DNA from: Pseudomonas putida
GTDB lineage: Bacteria; Pseudomonadota; Gammaproteobacteria; Pseudomonadales; Pseudomonadaceae
DNA: 64,000 nt
Direction of reading: 5' to 3'
NCBI RefSeq assembly: GCF_026625125.1
Contig: NZ_CP113097.1
Coordinates: 4,512,001-4,576,000, forward strand
Shown here: positions 1 through 9,478 of the stretch, piece by piece
Numbering within the stretch: position 1 is the first letter of the stretch
Layout: every line of letters begins with the position of its first letter
Translations under genes and position numbers: made by a program
The notes under the pieces: model-generated
The model's database searches: none
Told to the model about the DNA's origin: nothing
Seen by the model: the letters and a program-made list of their open reading frames with translations, nothing else

Positions 1-480
1 CTTGGACACCGCCCAGTCATAGTCTTCGCGCGAGCAGATGACGAACTTGACCTGGTCATTGCGGGTCAGGTGCTCGATGTTTTCGTAGAGGTTGCGGTGG
101 GACTCTTCGGAGCCCGGGGTCTTGAGGTCCACCACGCGGCTGACGCGCACATCGGTAGCCGAGATGTCCAGGGCACCACTGGTTTCCAGCGAAACCTCAT
201 AGCCCGCATCGCACAGACGCTGCAGCAGCGGCAGGGCATTTGGCTGAGCCAGGGGTTCGCCGCCCGTTACGCAGACGTAACGTGGCTTGAAGCCGGCCAC
301 CTGCTCCATGATCGAATCGAGGCTACGCACAGTACCGCCACTGAACGCGTAGGCACTGTCGCAATATTGACAGCGCAGGGGGCAACCGGTCAGGCGCACG
401 AATACCGTGGGCAGCCCAGCCGTGCGTGTTTCACCCTGCAAAGAGTAAAAGATTTCGGTGATGCGTAATGTGTCTTGCAT
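1..480 (-). CDS. queE: 7-carboxy-7-deazaguanine synthase QueE (partial, 3' end outside window)
   Basis: Radical-SAM enzyme that converts 6-carboxytetrahydropterin to 7-carboxy-7-deazaguanine on the route to queuosine in tRNA. The first 160 residues are present; the gene runs off the left edge of the window. The N-terminus reads MQDTLRITEIFYSLQGET, followed near residues 30-40 by GCPLRCQYCD, the C-x3-C-x2-C motif that holds the 4Fe-4S cluster. The substrate-binding SLQGE stretch just before it is typical of QueE. The ATG at 478-480 starts the conserved sequence directly. The gene is separated from cpoB by an intrinsic terminator, so it is probably transcribed independently. The function is family knowledge; only the N-terminal half can be checked here. 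Confidence 0.93.
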   Translation of the reverse strand, partial: MQDTLRITEIFYSLQGETRTAGLPTVFVRLTGCPLRCQYCDSAYAFSGGTVRSLDSIMEQVAGFKPRYVCVTGGEPLAQPNALPLLQRLCDAGYEVSLETSGALDISATDVRVSRVVDLKTPGSEESHRNLYENIEHLTRNDQVKFVICSREDYDWAVSK

Positions 481-596
481 GATCGCCACGGGCGTGACAG
501 CTAAACAGGCTGTCCGCCTCCGTCAGGCACTGTCGCGGACTCGACATGGCGTTATCCGCAGCAGCGTGTTTAAGAAAAAGGGCGCTGATTCTAACG

Positions 597-626
597 AAAA
601 AACCCGCGACTGGCGCGGGTTTCTTT
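597..626. terminator. Intrinsic terminator between cpoB and queE
   Basis: Nine-base stem (aaacccgcg/cgcgggttt) with a five-base loop. On the minus strand it is followed by a run of T, so it would end the pal-cpoB transcript before queE. Confidence 0.8.
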
Positions 627-639
627 TGAACGGTGTTAC

Positions 640-1455
640 TTAGAGCTTCTGCAGGTCACGCTGCGCCAGCTGTGCGGCGGAGGTGCCGGGGTACTGGGTA
701 ATGACTTGCTGCAGGATGCCCTTGACCTTGTCGGTATGGCCCATGCGGCGCTCGACGTCGGCCAGCTTGTACAGGGAGTCCGGTACCTTGCTGTGCTTGG
801 GATACTTCTGGCTGACCTGGGCAAAAGCCTGGCTGGCACTTTGCAGGTCACCCTTGGCCAGGTTCACCTCACCCAACCAGTACTGGGCGTTGCCTGCGTA
901 CTGGCTGTTCGGGTACTTGCGCAGGAAGGCGGCGAACGCCTGGCTGGCCTTGTCGAAGTCCTTCTGCTTGATCAGGTCGAAAGCCGCATCGTAATAGAGC
1001 TTTTCTTTCGCCGGATCACCCGGCTCGCTGTTGGCGGCCGGCTGCTGTGCAGCAGCGCCAGCGGCGCCTGCTGCTGCACCGGCGGCGGCATCGGGTGCAC
1101 CACCGGTGGAGGAATTATCGGGGGTCGCGGCAGGCGCGCCACCACTGTTGATGCGGCGGTCCAGATCCTGGTAACGCTCCAGGCTTTCCTGCTTCATGCG
1201 GGCGACATCGTTTTGCAGCTCTTCGATGATGCCTTGCTGGCGGGATATCTGGTCCTGCATCTGTTGCAGCTGCATGAACAGCTGGCCCTGTGCTGAGGCA
1301 GGGGTCGAAGCCCCTGCCCCGGCATAGGCGCCGCTCGTGCCATAACCCGAAGGTGGGTAAGCACCTGCGTTGTCATCTACTACAGGAACCGCAGCCCACG
1401 CCGAAAGCGGAAGGCTGAGTGCGAGGACGGTCACAGCACGACGGCACATACGCAT
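640..1455 (-). CDS. cpoB: Cell division coordinator CpoB (YbgF)
   Basis: Periplasmic protein of 271 residues that links Tol-Pal outer-membrane constriction to septal peptidoglycan synthesis by PBP1B. Residues 1-22 look like a signal peptide ending at AWA. Residues about 55-105 form a Gln-rich coiled coil (the trimerisation part of the family), then a low-complexity Ala/Pro linker, then tandem TPR repeats from about residue 150 to the end. It lies six bases after pal and so is probably co-transcribed with it. No strong ribosome site is visible, which suggests translational coupling to pal. The next in-frame ATG, two codons in, is an alternative start. Length and order match the usual last gene of the tol-pal cluster. 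Confidence 0.93.
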   Translation of the reverse strand: MRMCRRAVTVLALSLPLSAWAAVPVVDDNAGAYPPSGYGTSGAYAGAGASTPASAQGQLFMQLQQMQDQISRQQGIIEELQNDVARMKQESLERYQDLDRRINSGGAPAATPDNSSTGGAPDAAAGAAAGAAGAAAQQPAANSEPGDPAKEKLYYDAAFDLIKQKDFDKASQAFAAFLRKYPNSQYAGNAQYWLGEVNLAKGDLQSASQAFAQVSQKYPKHSKVPDSLYKLADVERRMGHTDKVKGILQQVITQYPGTSAAQLAQRDLQKL

Positions 1456-1461
1456 AAGAAC

Positions 1462-1959
1462 TTACTTACGCAGTTCTACGCGGCGGTTCTGAGCCCAGGA
1501 CTGCTCGTCGTTGCCGGTGGCAACTGGACGCTCTTCGCCGTAGGAAACCAGTTCCAGCTGAGCAGGGGAAACGCCCTGCAGAACCAGGTAGCGCTGAACG
1601 GCCTTGGCACGACGCTCGCCCAGAGCCATGTTGTACTCGCGAGTACCGCGCTCGTCGGTGTTGCCTTCCAGAACAACGCGGTTGCCGTTGGCCTTCAGGT
1701 CCTTGGCGTGAACGTCCAGAGCGCGCATGGCTTCTGGCTTCAGGTCCGAGCTGTCGTATTCGAAGTAGAAGGTGGTGATTGCGCGCAGGGCGGCTTCTTC
1801 GCTCAGGGAACCGTCAACAGCGCCAGTGTTGGCACCGTAGCCAGCGTTAGGATCGACAGCGCCTTCGCCAGCGTTGTCACCGCCCTTCGAGGAGCAACCT
1901 ACAGCTACAGCCATGGCCAGAGCCAGCGCAGCAAATTTACCAAACTTCAGCATTTCCAT
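1462..1959 (-). CDS. pal: Peptidoglycan-associated lipoprotein Pal (OprL)
   Basis: Outer-membrane lipoprotein of 165 residues that binds peptidoglycan and, through TolB, the Tol complex; it is needed for outer-membrane constriction at division. The signal peptide ends in a lipobox with Cys22 (AVAVGC). A Gly/Asn-rich tether follows, then an OmpA-like domain from about residue 60 with the peptidoglycan-binding region [15 protein letters not shown] chose the ATG at 1957-1959 because an AGGAG site sits seven bases upstream and the signal peptide begins there; a longer in-frame extension to 2013 lacks these. It is separated from tolB by 54 bases, leaving room for a separate promoter, as reported for oprL in P. 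putida. Confidence 0.97.
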   Translation of the reverse strand: MEMLKFGKFAALALAMAVAVGCSSKGGDNAGEGAVDPNAGYGANTGAVDGSLSEEAALRAITTFYFEYDSSDLKPEAMRALDVHAKDLKANGNRVVLEGNTDERGTREYNMALGERRAKAVQRYLVLQGVSPAQLELVSYGEERPVATGNDEQSWAQNRRVELRK

Positions 1960-2013
1960 CGTGAAACTCCTAATGAAACCCCAGTGTGTTAAGCAAAACG
2001 TATTACGCCGCAA

Positions 2014-3315
2014 TCAGTTCAGGTAAGGGGACCAGGACGGTTCTCTGACTTCGCCTTGAGCGGTAGGAAGTGGGAGCCTCACGCGGCCATTAAGCGACAC
2101 GAGCATCAAGACTCCCCGGCCCTGCTGGCGGGTGGCGTAGATTAGCATGGTGCCGTTTGGCGCAACAGTGGGAGACTCATCAAGACTTGTTTCCGAGAGA
2201 ATCTTTACACTTCCTCTTTGCAAGTCTTGCGCCGCCACTTTGAAGTTGGTGAAACCCTGCTGACGATGGATCATTACCAACGTCTTTTCATCCGCCGAAA
2301 GCTTCGGGTTGGCGTTGTAGTTACCAACGAACGTCACACGCTCGGCGCTGCCGCCACTGACCGACTGTTTGTAGATCTGCGGCTTGCCGCCACGGTCGGA
2401 GGTGAAATACAGGGTGTTGCCATCCTTGCCCCAGAACGGCTCGGTATTGATACCTGGGCCGGCAGTGACACGGCTGATCTGGCGCGAAGCCACGTTCATC
2501 ACGTAGATGTCCGGGTTACCGTCCTTGGACAGCACGAACGCCAGGCGCGAACCATCCGGCGACCAGGCAGGCGCGCCGTTGAGGCCTTCGAAGTTGGTCA
2601 CCTGTTCACGACGGCCTGTGTCGATGTGCTGGATGAAAATGCGCGGACGCTTCTGCTCGAACGAGACATAGGCGATACGCTTGCCGTCCGGGGCGAAACG
2701 CGGCGACAGGATAGGCTCACGCGACTGCAGCAACGTCACTGCACGCGCACCGTCGTAGTCCGAACGCTGCAGGGTGTAGCGGGTATTGTTGGTCGAGAAG
2801 CGCTCGGCGGTCACGTACAGCATGCGGGTGGAAAACGCACCCTTGATACCGGTGAGCTTCTCGAACGACTGGTCGGCAATGTAGTGCGACATGTCGCGCA
2901 GCTGGTCGACGCTGCCGGCAACGCTGCCGGTCAGCACTTGCTGCTCGGTGGCGACGTTGAACAGCGCGTACTGCACCTGCAGGCGGCCGCCCGACGGTAC
3001 GATGCTGCCGACCATCACGTACTGGGCGCCCAGGGCTTTCCAGTCACGGAAGATCACTTCGCTGGCCTGGGTAGGCTGGCTGATCATGTTCTGCCGCGGG
3101 ATGGGCGCGTAGTAGCCGGAGTTGCGCAGGTCATTACCAATGATATCGGCCATGTCTTCCGGCAGCACACTGCCACCCTGCAGACCGAACGGCACTACCG
3201 CGATAGGCGTTGCCCGATCGCTGCCGCTGGTGACCAGGATGTTCTTTTCCTCTGCCATGGCCATGCCTGCCACGCAGCACAGCATGACCAGCAGTCCTCG
3301 AAGGAGTTTAATCAC
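2014..3315 (-). CDS. tolB: Tol-Pal system translocation protein TolB
   Basis: Periplasmic protein of 433 residues that binds Pal and is released from it by TolA. A signal peptide covers residues 1-21 (cleavage after AMA). The N-terminal D1 domain (about 30-160) carries the TolA/Pal switching region, and the C-terminal half is a six-bladed beta-propeller with repeated motifs such as [24 protein letters not shown] and SADEKTLVM. The start overlaps the tolA stop by four bases (ATGA type), so translation is probably coupled. Length is normal for the family. Confidence 0.97.
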   Translation of the reverse strand: MIKLLRGLLVMLCCVAGMAMAEEKNILVTSGSDRATPIAVVPFGLQGGSVLPEDMADIIGNDLRNSGYYAPIPRQNMISQPTQASEVIFRDWKALGAQYVMVGSIVPSGGRLQVQYALFNVATEQQVLTGSVAGSVDQLRDMSHYIADQSFEKLTGIKGAFSTRMLYVTAERFSTNNTRYTLQRSDYDGARAVTLLQSREPILSPRFAPDGKRIAYVSFEQKRPRIFIQHIDTGRREQVTNFEGLNGAPAWSPDGSRLAFVLSKDGNPDIYVMNVASRQISRVTAGPGINTEPFWGKDGNTLYFTSDRGGKPQIYKQSVSGGSAERVTFVGNYNANPKLSADEKTLVMIHRQQGFTNFKVAAQDLQRGSVKILSETSLDESPTVAPNGTMLIYATRQQGRGVLMLVSLNGRVRLPLPTAQGEVREPSWSPYLN

Positions 3316-4388
3316 AACGCTAGATCCTCAGGTGTAAATGTCATCTTGAACGAACGATACGGATTGAACTCGTTCGGCTTCAAGCCCTGCATTTCGGTCA
3401 GACGACCGATGTTCTTGACCGCTGCCACCGCCGAACTGTCGAACGGGCCGTCACCACTGGAGCGCGATACGCTGACATTGGTGATGGTGCCATCGGGCAG
3501 CATGTTGATCTGCAGGACTACCGTCATGCCCTTGCGCGCTGAAGGGGGACGCGCCCAACCTTCGGCCGCTCGCATGCGGATCAGGTCGTCGAAATCGCCG
3601 GCCACCTGGTCGCCCTGCTCGTCGGCCAGCGCCTGCTGCCGCTCGGTGGAATCAGACAACAGCTCGGCCAGGGCCTGGGCTTTCTTGTCTTCTGCCGCCT
3701 TGCGGGCCGCTTCCTGTGCCTTTTTCTTCTGGGCATCTGCAGCGGCCTTTTTCTTGGCCTCTTCAGCTGCCTTCTTCTTCGCTTCCTCAGCCGCCGCTTT
3801 TTTCTTGGCGTCCTCGGCTGCTTTCTTCTTGGCCTCCTCGGCTGCCTTCTTCTTGGCATCCTCGGCGGCTTGTTTCTTCGCCTCTTCGGCAGCCTGCTTC
3901 TTGGCCTCTTCCTCAGCCTTTTTCTTGGCGATGTCGGCCTGCTGCTTTTCAGCGGCCTTTTTCGCCTCGTCGGCCTTTTTGGCTTCGGCGGCTTTCTTGG
4001 CTTCGGCGGCCTTGGCAGCGTCTTCTGCCTTCTTCGCCTCAGCAGCTTCGCGAGCCTCTTCGGCCTTTTGAGCGGCATCGGCTTTCTTTTGTTCCGCGGC
4101 CTTCACGGCTTCCTGCTCGACCTTCTTCTGTTCCAGCTGCTCGACTTCGGTCTGACGCGCGGCGGTTTTCTTCGCTTCCCCGGCAATCTTCTGATTGGTC
4201 TGGGTGGTCGCCTGGCTCTTGGACTTGAGCTGATACAGCGTAGCCTGAACGATCGGCTTGGAAGGCGGCAATTCTGGCGTCATGGCAAAACTGACGAACA
4301 GCAATGCGAACACAAGCACATGCAGGCCGATGGCCCAGACACTGGGCCAGAAGTAGCTTTCCGAGGCGGATGGCTCTCGCTGTTGCAT
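3312..4388 (-). CDS. tolA: Tol-Pal inner-membrane protein TolA
   Basis: Inner-membrane protein of 358 residues that spans the periplasm and uses the proton-motive force transduced by TolQR to pull on TolB/Pal. A single membrane segment lies at about residues 15-35. Residues about 60-230 are a long helical rod made of Ala/Lys/Glu repeats such as [12 protein letters not shown]. The C-terminal globular domain (about 240-358) contains [19 protein letters not shown] and is the TolB/phage/colicin-binding part. The gene overlaps the tolR stop by one base (TGATG). The repeat-rich middle gives internal low-complexity DNA, but I see no frameshift. Confidence 0.96.
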   Translation of the reverse strand: MQQREPSASESYFWPSVWAIGLHVLVFALLFVSFAMTPELPPSKPIVQATLYQLKSKSQATTQTNQKIAGEAKKTAARQTEVEQLEQKKVEQEAVKAAEQKKADAAQKAEEAREAAEAKKAEDAAKAAEAKKAAEAKKADEAKKAAEKQQADIAKKKAEEEAKKQAAEEAKKQAAEDAKKKAAEEAKKKAAEDAKKKAAAEEAKKKAAEEAKKKAAADAQKKKAQEAARKAAEDKKAQALAELLSDSTERQQALADEQGDQVAGDFDDLIRMRAAEGWARPPSARKGMTVVLQINMLPDGTITNVSVSRSSGDGPFDSSAVAAVKNIGRLTEMQGLKPNEFNPYRSFKMTFTPEDLAL

Positions 4389-4840
4389 CAGGGCGCCTCG
4401 GTAATCAGGCCAACGTTACCGACACCGGCCTTCTGCAACCCGCCCATGGCACCCATGACCGCGCCGTAGTCGACAGCCTTGTCGCCACGAATGAAGACCT
4501 GGGTCTGCTTGCCCTGGTCGCGACCGGCGGCAATGATCTTGGTCACTGCACTGGTCATTTCGGGCAAGGTCATGGCCTTGTCCATCTGCTTGTCGGTATC
4601 GACTTCGCTGCCCAGGTTCCAGTAATACGTCTTGTCGGCTTTGATGGAGATGGTCAGGATCTGGACATTGTTGTCCTGCGGCAAGGCTTCGCTGGAAACC
4701 TTGGGCAGGTCGACCTTCACGCCCTGATTGAGCATGGGAGCCGTCACCATGAAGATGACCAGCAGCACCAGCATCACGTCGATGTAGGGCACCACGTTCA
4801 TCTCGGCGACCGGCTTGCGTTTGTGGCGAACTCGGGCCAT
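4388..4840 (-). CDS. tolR: Tol-Pal inner-membrane protein TolR
   Basis: ExbD/TolR family protein of 150 residues, partner of TolQ in the proton channel. One membrane segment (about residues 17-37) contains the conserved proton-carrying Asp21 in VVPYIDVMLVLLVIF. The periplasmic C-terminal domain follows. The start at 4838-4840 gives MARVRHKRKP, the usual basic cytoplasmic tail; a longer in-frame extension would run into tolQ coding sequence. Fourteen bases separate it from tolQ. Confidence 0.96.
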   Translation of the reverse strand: MARVRHKRKPVAEMNVVPYIDVMLVLLVIFMVTAPMLNQGVKVDLPKVSSEALPQDNNVQILTISIKADKTYYWNLGSEVDTDKQMDKAMTLPEMTSAVTKIIAAGRDQGKQTQVFIRGDKAVDYGAVMGAMGGLQKAGVGNVGLITEAP

Positions 4841-4854
4841 GGGTTTGTACCTGA

Positions 4855-5550
4855 TTACTCTTCGCTGGTGTGCACTTTGCGGTGCAGGATCGCCTGGAAC
4901 TCGTCGGCGAAGGTGTAGTAACGACCGATCAGCACTTCGCTGCGTGCGGCGAAACGGTTGTAGGCGATAACCGCCGGGATTGCCGCGAACAGACCGATGG
5001 CGGTAGCGATCAGCGCTTCGGCGATACCCGGGGCCACGGTGGCCAGGGTCGCCTGCTGGGCGCTGGCCAGGCCGCGGAAGGAGTTCATGATGCCCCACAC
5101 GGTACCGAACAGACCGATGTACGGGCTGGTGGAACCGACAGTGGCGAGGAACGGCAAGCTCTGCTCGAGTTTTTCTTCCTCACGCGAGATGGCTACGCGC
5201 ATGGCCCGGCCAACGCCTTCCATGACCGCGTCGGGGTCCACACCCGGCTGCTGGCGCAGGCGAGAGAACTCCTTGAAGCCGGCCCGGAACACTTGCTCAA
5301 CGCCCGAATCCGGGTCCGGGTTGCTGCCTGCCTGACGGTACAGCTTGGACAGGTCGATACCCGACCAGAAGCGTTCCTCGAAGGCATCCAGCGCACGACG
5401 ACCGGCGCGCAGCATGGTGCTGCGCTGGAAGATCATGATCCATGAGGTGACCGAGGCGGCCACCAGGGTCAGCATTACCAGCTGTACCACCACGCTGGCA
5501 TTGCTGACCAGACTCCACATGGAGGTATGGTCGACGACGTTAGCTTCCAC
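4855..5550 (-). CDS. tolQ: Tol-Pal inner-membrane protein TolQ
   Basis: MotA/TolQ/ExbB family protein of 231 residues that forms the stator pentamer around TolR. Three membrane segments are visible at about residues 18-40, 135-160 and 170-195. The second and third contain the conserved TVWGIMNSF and GIAEALIATAIGLFAAIPAV stretches that line the proton path. It starts two bases after ybgC, so ybgC-tolQRAB is one transcription unit. Confidence 0.96.
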   Translation of the reverse strand: MEANVVDHTSMWSLVSNASVVVQLVMLTLVAASVTSWIMIFQRSTMLRAGRRALDAFEERFWSGIDLSKLYRQAGSNPDPDSGVEQVFRAGFKEFSRLRQQPGVDPDAVMEGVGRAMRVAISREEEKLEQSLPFLATVGSTSPYIGLFGTVWGIMNSFRGLASAQQATLATVAPGIAEALIATAIGLFAAIPAVIAYNRFAARSEVLIGRYYTFADEFQAILHRKVHTSEE

Positions 5551-5552
5551 GC

Positions 5553-6005
5553 TTATTCTCCTGCATTCGATTGAGTACCCGAGCCGTCCGCCACAAAGGC
5601 GTCGCGCAGCTTGGGGGGTATGGCTCGGGGTTTGAAAGTGTCGGCGCGCACGGCGGCCACCAGGAACTGCCCTTCGCAGAGCAGCGTTTCATCCTTTTCC
5701 CGCCAGACCTGCTGCACGAAACGCAGGCTGGCGCGATTGAGTTCAAGTACTTGCGCGGTCACTCGAAGTTCGTCGTCCAGGCGCGCCGGCGCGTGATAGC
5801 GCGCTTCGCTCGAATGGACCACGAACAACAGGTTCTCACCGGCCAGTTGCTGCTGGGAAAAACCCAGGTGCCGCAGGCGCTCGGTCCGCGCGCGCTCCAT
5901 GAATTTCAGGTAGTTGACGTAATACACCACGCCACCGGCATCGGTATCTTCGTAATAGACGCGACAGCGGTGAGCGAAAGGTTCCAGGCCATTTTGCGCG
6001 CGCAT
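5553..6005 (-). CDS. ybgC: Tol-Pal-associated acyl-CoA thioesterase YbgC
   Basis: Cytoplasmic hot-dog-fold thioesterase of 150 residues, the first gene of the tol-pal cluster. The family hydrolyses short-chain or acyl-ACP/CoA thioesters and interacts with phospholipid synthesis enzymes. The signature [17 protein letters not shown] is at residues 17-33, with Asp22 the expected catalytic residue. The only strong purine stretch upstream (GAGGAGT) is about 13 bases from the ATG, which is long. A 125-base gap to ruvB holds the likely tol promoter region. Confidence 0.94.
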   Translation of the reverse strand: MRAQNGLEPFAHRCRVYYEDTDAGGVVYYVNYLKFMERARTERLRHLGFSQQQLAGENLLFVVHSSEARYHAPARLDDELRVTAQVLELNRASLRFVQQVWREKDETLLCEGQFLVAAVRADTFKPRAIPPKLRDAFVADGSGTQSNAGE

Positions 6006-6130
6006 ACTCTAGTGCTTACTCCTCAGCTTGCCAATCCGCTGCAGCAACTGTTTTTTCTTCATTAATGTCGTATTGCCAGCGCACCCGAGGCATGCCAGCG
6101 GTAGGACCACGAAAAGCGGGTTTCGATCTG

Positions 6131-7177
6131 TCATTCATCGCCTGCTTCAGAAAATTCTGCCCCCTCACCCAAGCGCCCGGGAACATTCAGGCCAAAGTGC
6201 AGGTAGGCATGGCGGGTGACCACGCGCCCGCGCGGCGTGCGCATGATGTAACCCTGCTGAATCAGATAAGGCTCAAGCACATCCTCGATGGTATGACGCT
6301 CTTCGCTGATCGCTGCCGCCAGGTTATCCACGCCCACCGGGCCGCCATCGAACTTTTCGATCATGGTCAGCAGCAGGCGGCGGTCGGAATGGTCGAAGCC
6401 ACGCTCGTCGACGTCCAGCAGGTTGAGCGCCATGTCGGCCACCGCCTTGGTGATCTGCCCCTTGCCGCGCACCTCGGCATAGTCACGCACGCGGCGCAGC
6501 AAACGGTTGGCGATACGCGGCGTGCCGCGGGCACGGCGGGCGATCTCGTAAGCCCCCTGGTCCTCGATGACCAGCCCCAGAATATTGGCCGAACGGCTGA
6601 CGATGGTCGCCAGGTCCTTGTCGCTGTAGAACTCCAGGCGCTGGACGATCCCGAAGCGATCGCGCAGCGGGTTGGTGAGCATGCCGGCGCGGGTCGTGGC
6701 CCCCACAAGGGTGAAGGGCGGCAGGTCCAGCTTGATCGAGCGGGCAGCCGGGCCTTCGCCGATCATGATATCGAGCTGGAAGTCCTCCATGGCCGGATAC
6801 AGCACCTCCTCGACCACCGGCGACAGCCGGTGAATCTCGTCGATGAACAGTACGTCATGCGGTTCGAGGTTGGTCAGCATGGCCGCCAGGTCGCCCGGGC
6901 GCTCGAGAATCGGCCCCGAGGTACTCTTGACCGATACGCCCATTTCCTGGGCGATGATATTGGCCAAGGTGGTCTTGCCCAGGCCTGGCGGACCGAAGAT
7001 AAGCGTGTGGTCGAGCGATTCGTTGCGACCGCGGGCAGCCTGGATGAACAGCGCCATCTGCTCGCGCACCACCGGCTGGCCGATGTATTCGTCCAGGCGC
7101 AGCGGGCGGATGGCACGGTCCTGGACTTCTTCGCGGTCGCGGCCACTGGCGGCAATCAGGCGGTCGGCTTCGATCAC
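6131..7177 (-). CDS. ruvB: Holliday junction branch migration ATPase RuvB
   Basis: AAA+ motor of 348 residues that drives branch migration with RuvA. The Walker A motif [10 protein letters not shown] is at residues 61-70 and Walker [10 protein letters not shown] follows. The arginine-finger region [17 protein letters not shown] and the C-terminal winged-helix domain are complete. The start overlaps the ruvA stop by four bases, so the two are translationally coupled. Confidence 0.97.
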   Translation of the reverse strand: MIEADRLIAASGRDREEVQDRAIRPLRLDEYIGQPVVREQMALFIQAARGRNESLDHTLIFGPPGLGKTTLANIIAQEMGVSVKSTSGPILERPGDLAAMLTNLEPHDVLFIDEIHRLSPVVEEVLYPAMEDFQLDIMIGEGPAARSIKLDLPPFTLVGATTRAGMLTNPLRDRFGIVQRLEFYSDKDLATIVSRSANILGLVIEDQGAYEIARRARGTPRIANRLLRRVRDYAEVRGKGQITKAVADMALNLLDVDERGFDHSDRRLLLTMIEKFDGGPVGVDNLAAAISEERHTIEDVLEPYLIQQGYIMRTPRGRVVTRHAYLHFGLNVPGRLGEGAEFSEAGDE

Positions 7178-7791
7178 TTGGTAATCATCCCTTTGAGGCT
7201 GCGACGGATCAGCTCCTCACTGCTCAGCCCGGCCTTGTCCTTGATCGCGGACACTGCCTTGCTGGCTTCCTGCGGCTTGTAGCCCAAAGAAACCAGGGCG
7301 CTGACGGCATCGGCCTCGGCGCTGGAGGCGCTGCTGACCGGCACCGGCCCATCCGAAACAAGCGTGAACATGGCCGGTGAGGTTTCCCAGGCCTTGAAGC
7401 GGTCTTTGAGCTCGACCAGCAAGCGCTCGGCGGTCTTCTTGCCCACACCAGGCACACGCACCAGCGCCGAGGTGTCCTGGGCCTGGACGCAACGCACCAG
7501 TTCGTCGGCCTCAAGGCCCGACATCAAGGCCAGCGCCAGCTTCGGGCCCACGCCATTGAGGCGGATGAGCTCGCGGAACAGTTCGCGCTCGCGCTTTTCA
7601 TGAAAGCCATAGAGCAGGTGGGCATCTTCGCGCACCACCAGATGGGTATGCACGGTGACCGTTTCGCCGACTTTCGGCAGGCGGTACAGCGTGGTCATGG
7701 GCACTTCAAGCTCATAACCCACGCCATTGACGTCGATAATCAGGTGCGGCGGTTGCTTTTCCGCCAGGGTGCCGCGCAAACGTCCAATCAC
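7174..7791 (-). CDS. ruvA: Holliday junction DNA helicase subunit RuvA
   Basis: Protein of 205 residues that binds four-way junctions and loads RuvB. It begins [19 protein letters not shown], the OB-fold domain I. Two helix-hairpin-helix motifs follow ([15 protein letters not shown] and [16 protein letters not shown]), and a C-terminal UBA-like domain III ([16 protein letters not shown]) contacts RuvB. It lies 109 bases after ruvC. I see no LexA box in that gap. Confidence 0.97.
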   Translation of the reverse strand: MIGRLRGTLAEKQPPHLIIDVNGVGYELEVPMTTLYRLPKVGETVTVHTHLVVREDAHLLYGFHEKRERELFRELIRLNGVGPKLALALMSGLEADELVRCVQAQDTSALVRVPGVGKKTAERLLVELKDRFKAWETSPAMFTLVSDGPVPVSSASSAEADAVSALVSLGYKPQEASKAVSAIKDKAGLSSEELIRRSLKGMITK

Positions 7792-7900
7792 GTTTCGATC
7801 CTTCCTCTCGGGGAGCCGATCAAAGACCGCTCAACCCTATCAGCAAATACGTCGGGTGAACGTGCCACCCTGACAAAATGTGTATCAGCTCATGAAGCAG

Positions 7901-8425
7901 CTACAGACGCAAGCGCCCACCGCGCCGCCGCGCCGTGGCCAGGCCGTGCGGCACCAGGCTGGAACGGGTATGGGCATGGCACAGGGCAATCGCCAGGGCA
8001 TCAGAGGCATCGATCTGTGGTTTCTGGGTCAGCTTGAGCAGGTGCATGACCATCAGCATCACCTGCTCCTTGTTAGCCCCGCCAGTGCCGGCCACGGCCT
8101 GTTTGACCTGAGTCGCGCTGTATTCGGCGATTTCCAGGCCGGCCTCGGCGGCGGCGACGATGGCCGCGCCGCGTGCCTGGCCAAGCTTGAGCGCCGAATC
8201 AGGGTTGCGCGCCATGAACACGCGCTCGATACCCATGGTCACGGGGCCATGTTGGGCAATGATTTCACTGACACCGCGAAAAACGATCTGCAGGCGCTCG
8301 TGCAGCTCGCCGCTGCCGGTTCGGATACAACCCGACGCCACGTACTCGCAACCACGGGCAGTCTGGCGCACAACGCCATAACCGGTGATGCGCGAGCCGG
8401 GGTCGATACCAAGAATCAGAGTCAT
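7901..8425 (-). CDS. ruvC: Crossover junction endodeoxyribonuclease RuvC
   Basis: Holliday-junction resolvase of 174 residues. All four acidic catalytic residues can be placed: Asp7 ([12 protein letters not shown]), Glu67 (MGIERVF), and Asp139 and Asp142 ([14 protein letters not shown]). First gene of the ruvCAB group. The start ATG at 8423-8425 begins the conserved [10 protein letters not shown] directly. Confidence 0.97.
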   Translation of the reverse strand: MTLILGIDPGSRITGYGVVRQTARGCEYVASGCIRTGSGELHERLQIVFRGVSEIIAQHGPVTMGIERVFMARNPDSALKLGQARGAAIVAAAEAGLEIAEYSATQVKQAVAGTGGANKEQVMLMVMHLLKLTQKPQIDASDALAIALCHAHTRSSLVPHGLATARRRGGRLRL

Positions 8426-8473
8426 AACGCCTTTCGTGTAGGGGGTGCTTGAAAGCCTGAGCTCAATTCAAGG

Positions 8474-8600
8474 CTATTGGGGCCGCTGCGCAGCCCATCA
8501 CCGGCAAGCCTGCTCCCACAGATGCAGCGCAACGCTTGAGGGGTGCGCTTGACTACAGGAGCGGGCCTGCCGGCGATGGGCCGCCCAGCGGCCCCAATTA
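8474..8600. repeat. Inverted pair of REP-like elements between ruvC and yebC
   Basis: Two copies of a unit of about 45 bases face each other: one at 8474-8521 (ggccgctgcgcagcccatca, then ccggcaagcctgctcccaca) and its inverse at 8553-8600 (gcgggcctgccggcgatggg then gcggccccaat). The same type of pair is at 31203-31306. The sequence resembles the short palindromic REP family abundant in P. putida, thought to be mobilised by RAYT transposases. No RAYT gene is in the window. Confidence 0.8.
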
Positions 8601-8619
8601 CAACCTTGCTGGCGACACC

Positions 8620-9366
8620 TTAGCCGAGTTTTTCCATGATCTCGTCGGAAATCTGTGCATTGGAATAGACGTTCTGCACATCATCCAGGTCTTCGAGCAT
8701 GTCGATCAGCTTGAGCACTTTCTCCGCGCCCTCCTGATCCAGCTCGGCACTGGTGGTCGGCTGCATGACGATTTCCGCGTCTGCGGCCTTGAAGCCGGCT
8801 TCTTCCAAGGCGTTACGCACGGCATAGAAGCTGTTGAACGAGGTGAACACCTCGAACGAGCCATCTTCGTTGGCCACCACATCGTCGGCGTCGGCTTCCA
8901 TGGCGGCTTCCATCAGCGCATCTTCGTCCACGCCCGGCGCAAAGCTGATCTGCCCCTTGCGCTCGAACAGGTAGGCCACCGAGCCATCGGTACCAAGGTT
9001 GCCGCCACACTTGGTGAAGGCATGCCGCACAGCGGCTGCGGTACGGTTGCGGTTGTCGGTCATGGCCTCGACCATGATCGCCACCCCGCCCGGGCCGTAA
9101 CCCTCGTAGCTCAGCTCTTCAACGTTATCGCTTTCGTTGGTACCGGCACCACGGGCCACAGCGCGATCGATGATATCGCGGCTCATGTTGGCACCCAGGG
9201 CCTTGTCCAGCGCCAGGCGCAAGCGCGGGTTGGAGGCCGGGTCACCTCCGCCCTGCTTGGCAGCGACGGTCAGCTCACGGATCCACTTGGTGAAGATCTT
9301 GCCTCTCTTGGCATCCTGGCGCTCTTTGCGGTGCTTGATGTTCGCCCACTTGGAATGACCAGCCAT
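8620..9366 (-). CDS. yebC: YebC/PmpR family protein
   Basis: Protein of 248 residues of the YebC family. Members have been described both as DNA-binding regulators (PmpR in P. aeruginosa) and as ribosome-associated factors that relieve stalling at proline-rich sequences. The N-terminus [22 protein letters not shown] is diagnostic (given here only as a landmark for start choice). The start at 9364-9366 fits it; an in-frame extension to 9540 would overlap the aspS terminator region and is rejected. It lies downstream of aspS but beyond two hairpins. Confidence 0.93.
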   Translation of the reverse strand: MAGHSKWANIKHRKERQDAKRGKIFTKWIRELTVAAKQGGGDPASNPRLRLALDKALGANMSRDIIDRAVARGAGTNESDNVEELSYEGYGPGGVAIMVEAMTDNRNRTAAAVRHAFTKCGGNLGTDGSVAYLFERKGQISFAPGVDEDALMEAAMEADADDVVANEDGSFEVFTSFNSFYAVRNALEEAGFKAADAEIVMQPTTSAELDQEGAEKVLKLIDMLEDLDDVQNVYSNAQISDEIMEKLG

Positions 9367-9396
9367 AACGACTCCAAACTCTTGAAACACAAACAA

Positions 9397-9419
9397 TTGC
9401 GCCCCCGAGAGGGGCGCAA
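9397..9419. terminator. Hairpin after aspS, proximal to yebC
   Basis: Nine-base perfect stem (ttgcgcccc/ggggcgcaa) with a cgaga loop. On the minus strand it is followed by a T-rich stretch. Second of two hairpins after aspS. Confidence 0.65.
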
Positions 9420-9442
9420 CAACAAATTCCTGCGCCGAAACG

Positions 9443-9468
9443 CAAAGGCGCATCCATCTGGATGCGCC
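9443..9468 (-). terminator. Intrinsic terminator of aspS
   Basis: Perfect nine-base stem (ggcgcatcc/ggatgcgcc) with a four-base loop, just past the aspS stop, followed on the minus strand by TTTGCG. Confidence 0.65.
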
Positions 9469-9478
9469 CGGGGTCCGC

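Noticed and set aside
2218..4071. Open frame of 617 codons antisense to tolB and tolA, ending in Phe/Ala/Ser repeats
   Set aside because: Its repetitive end is the complement of the TolA Ala/Lys repeat; no start signals.
3560..4250. Repeated DNA inside tolA as a possible tandem-repeat array or CRISPR
   Set aside because: It encodes the Ala/Lys/Glu rod of TolA in frame; units are imperfect codon repeats without spacers.
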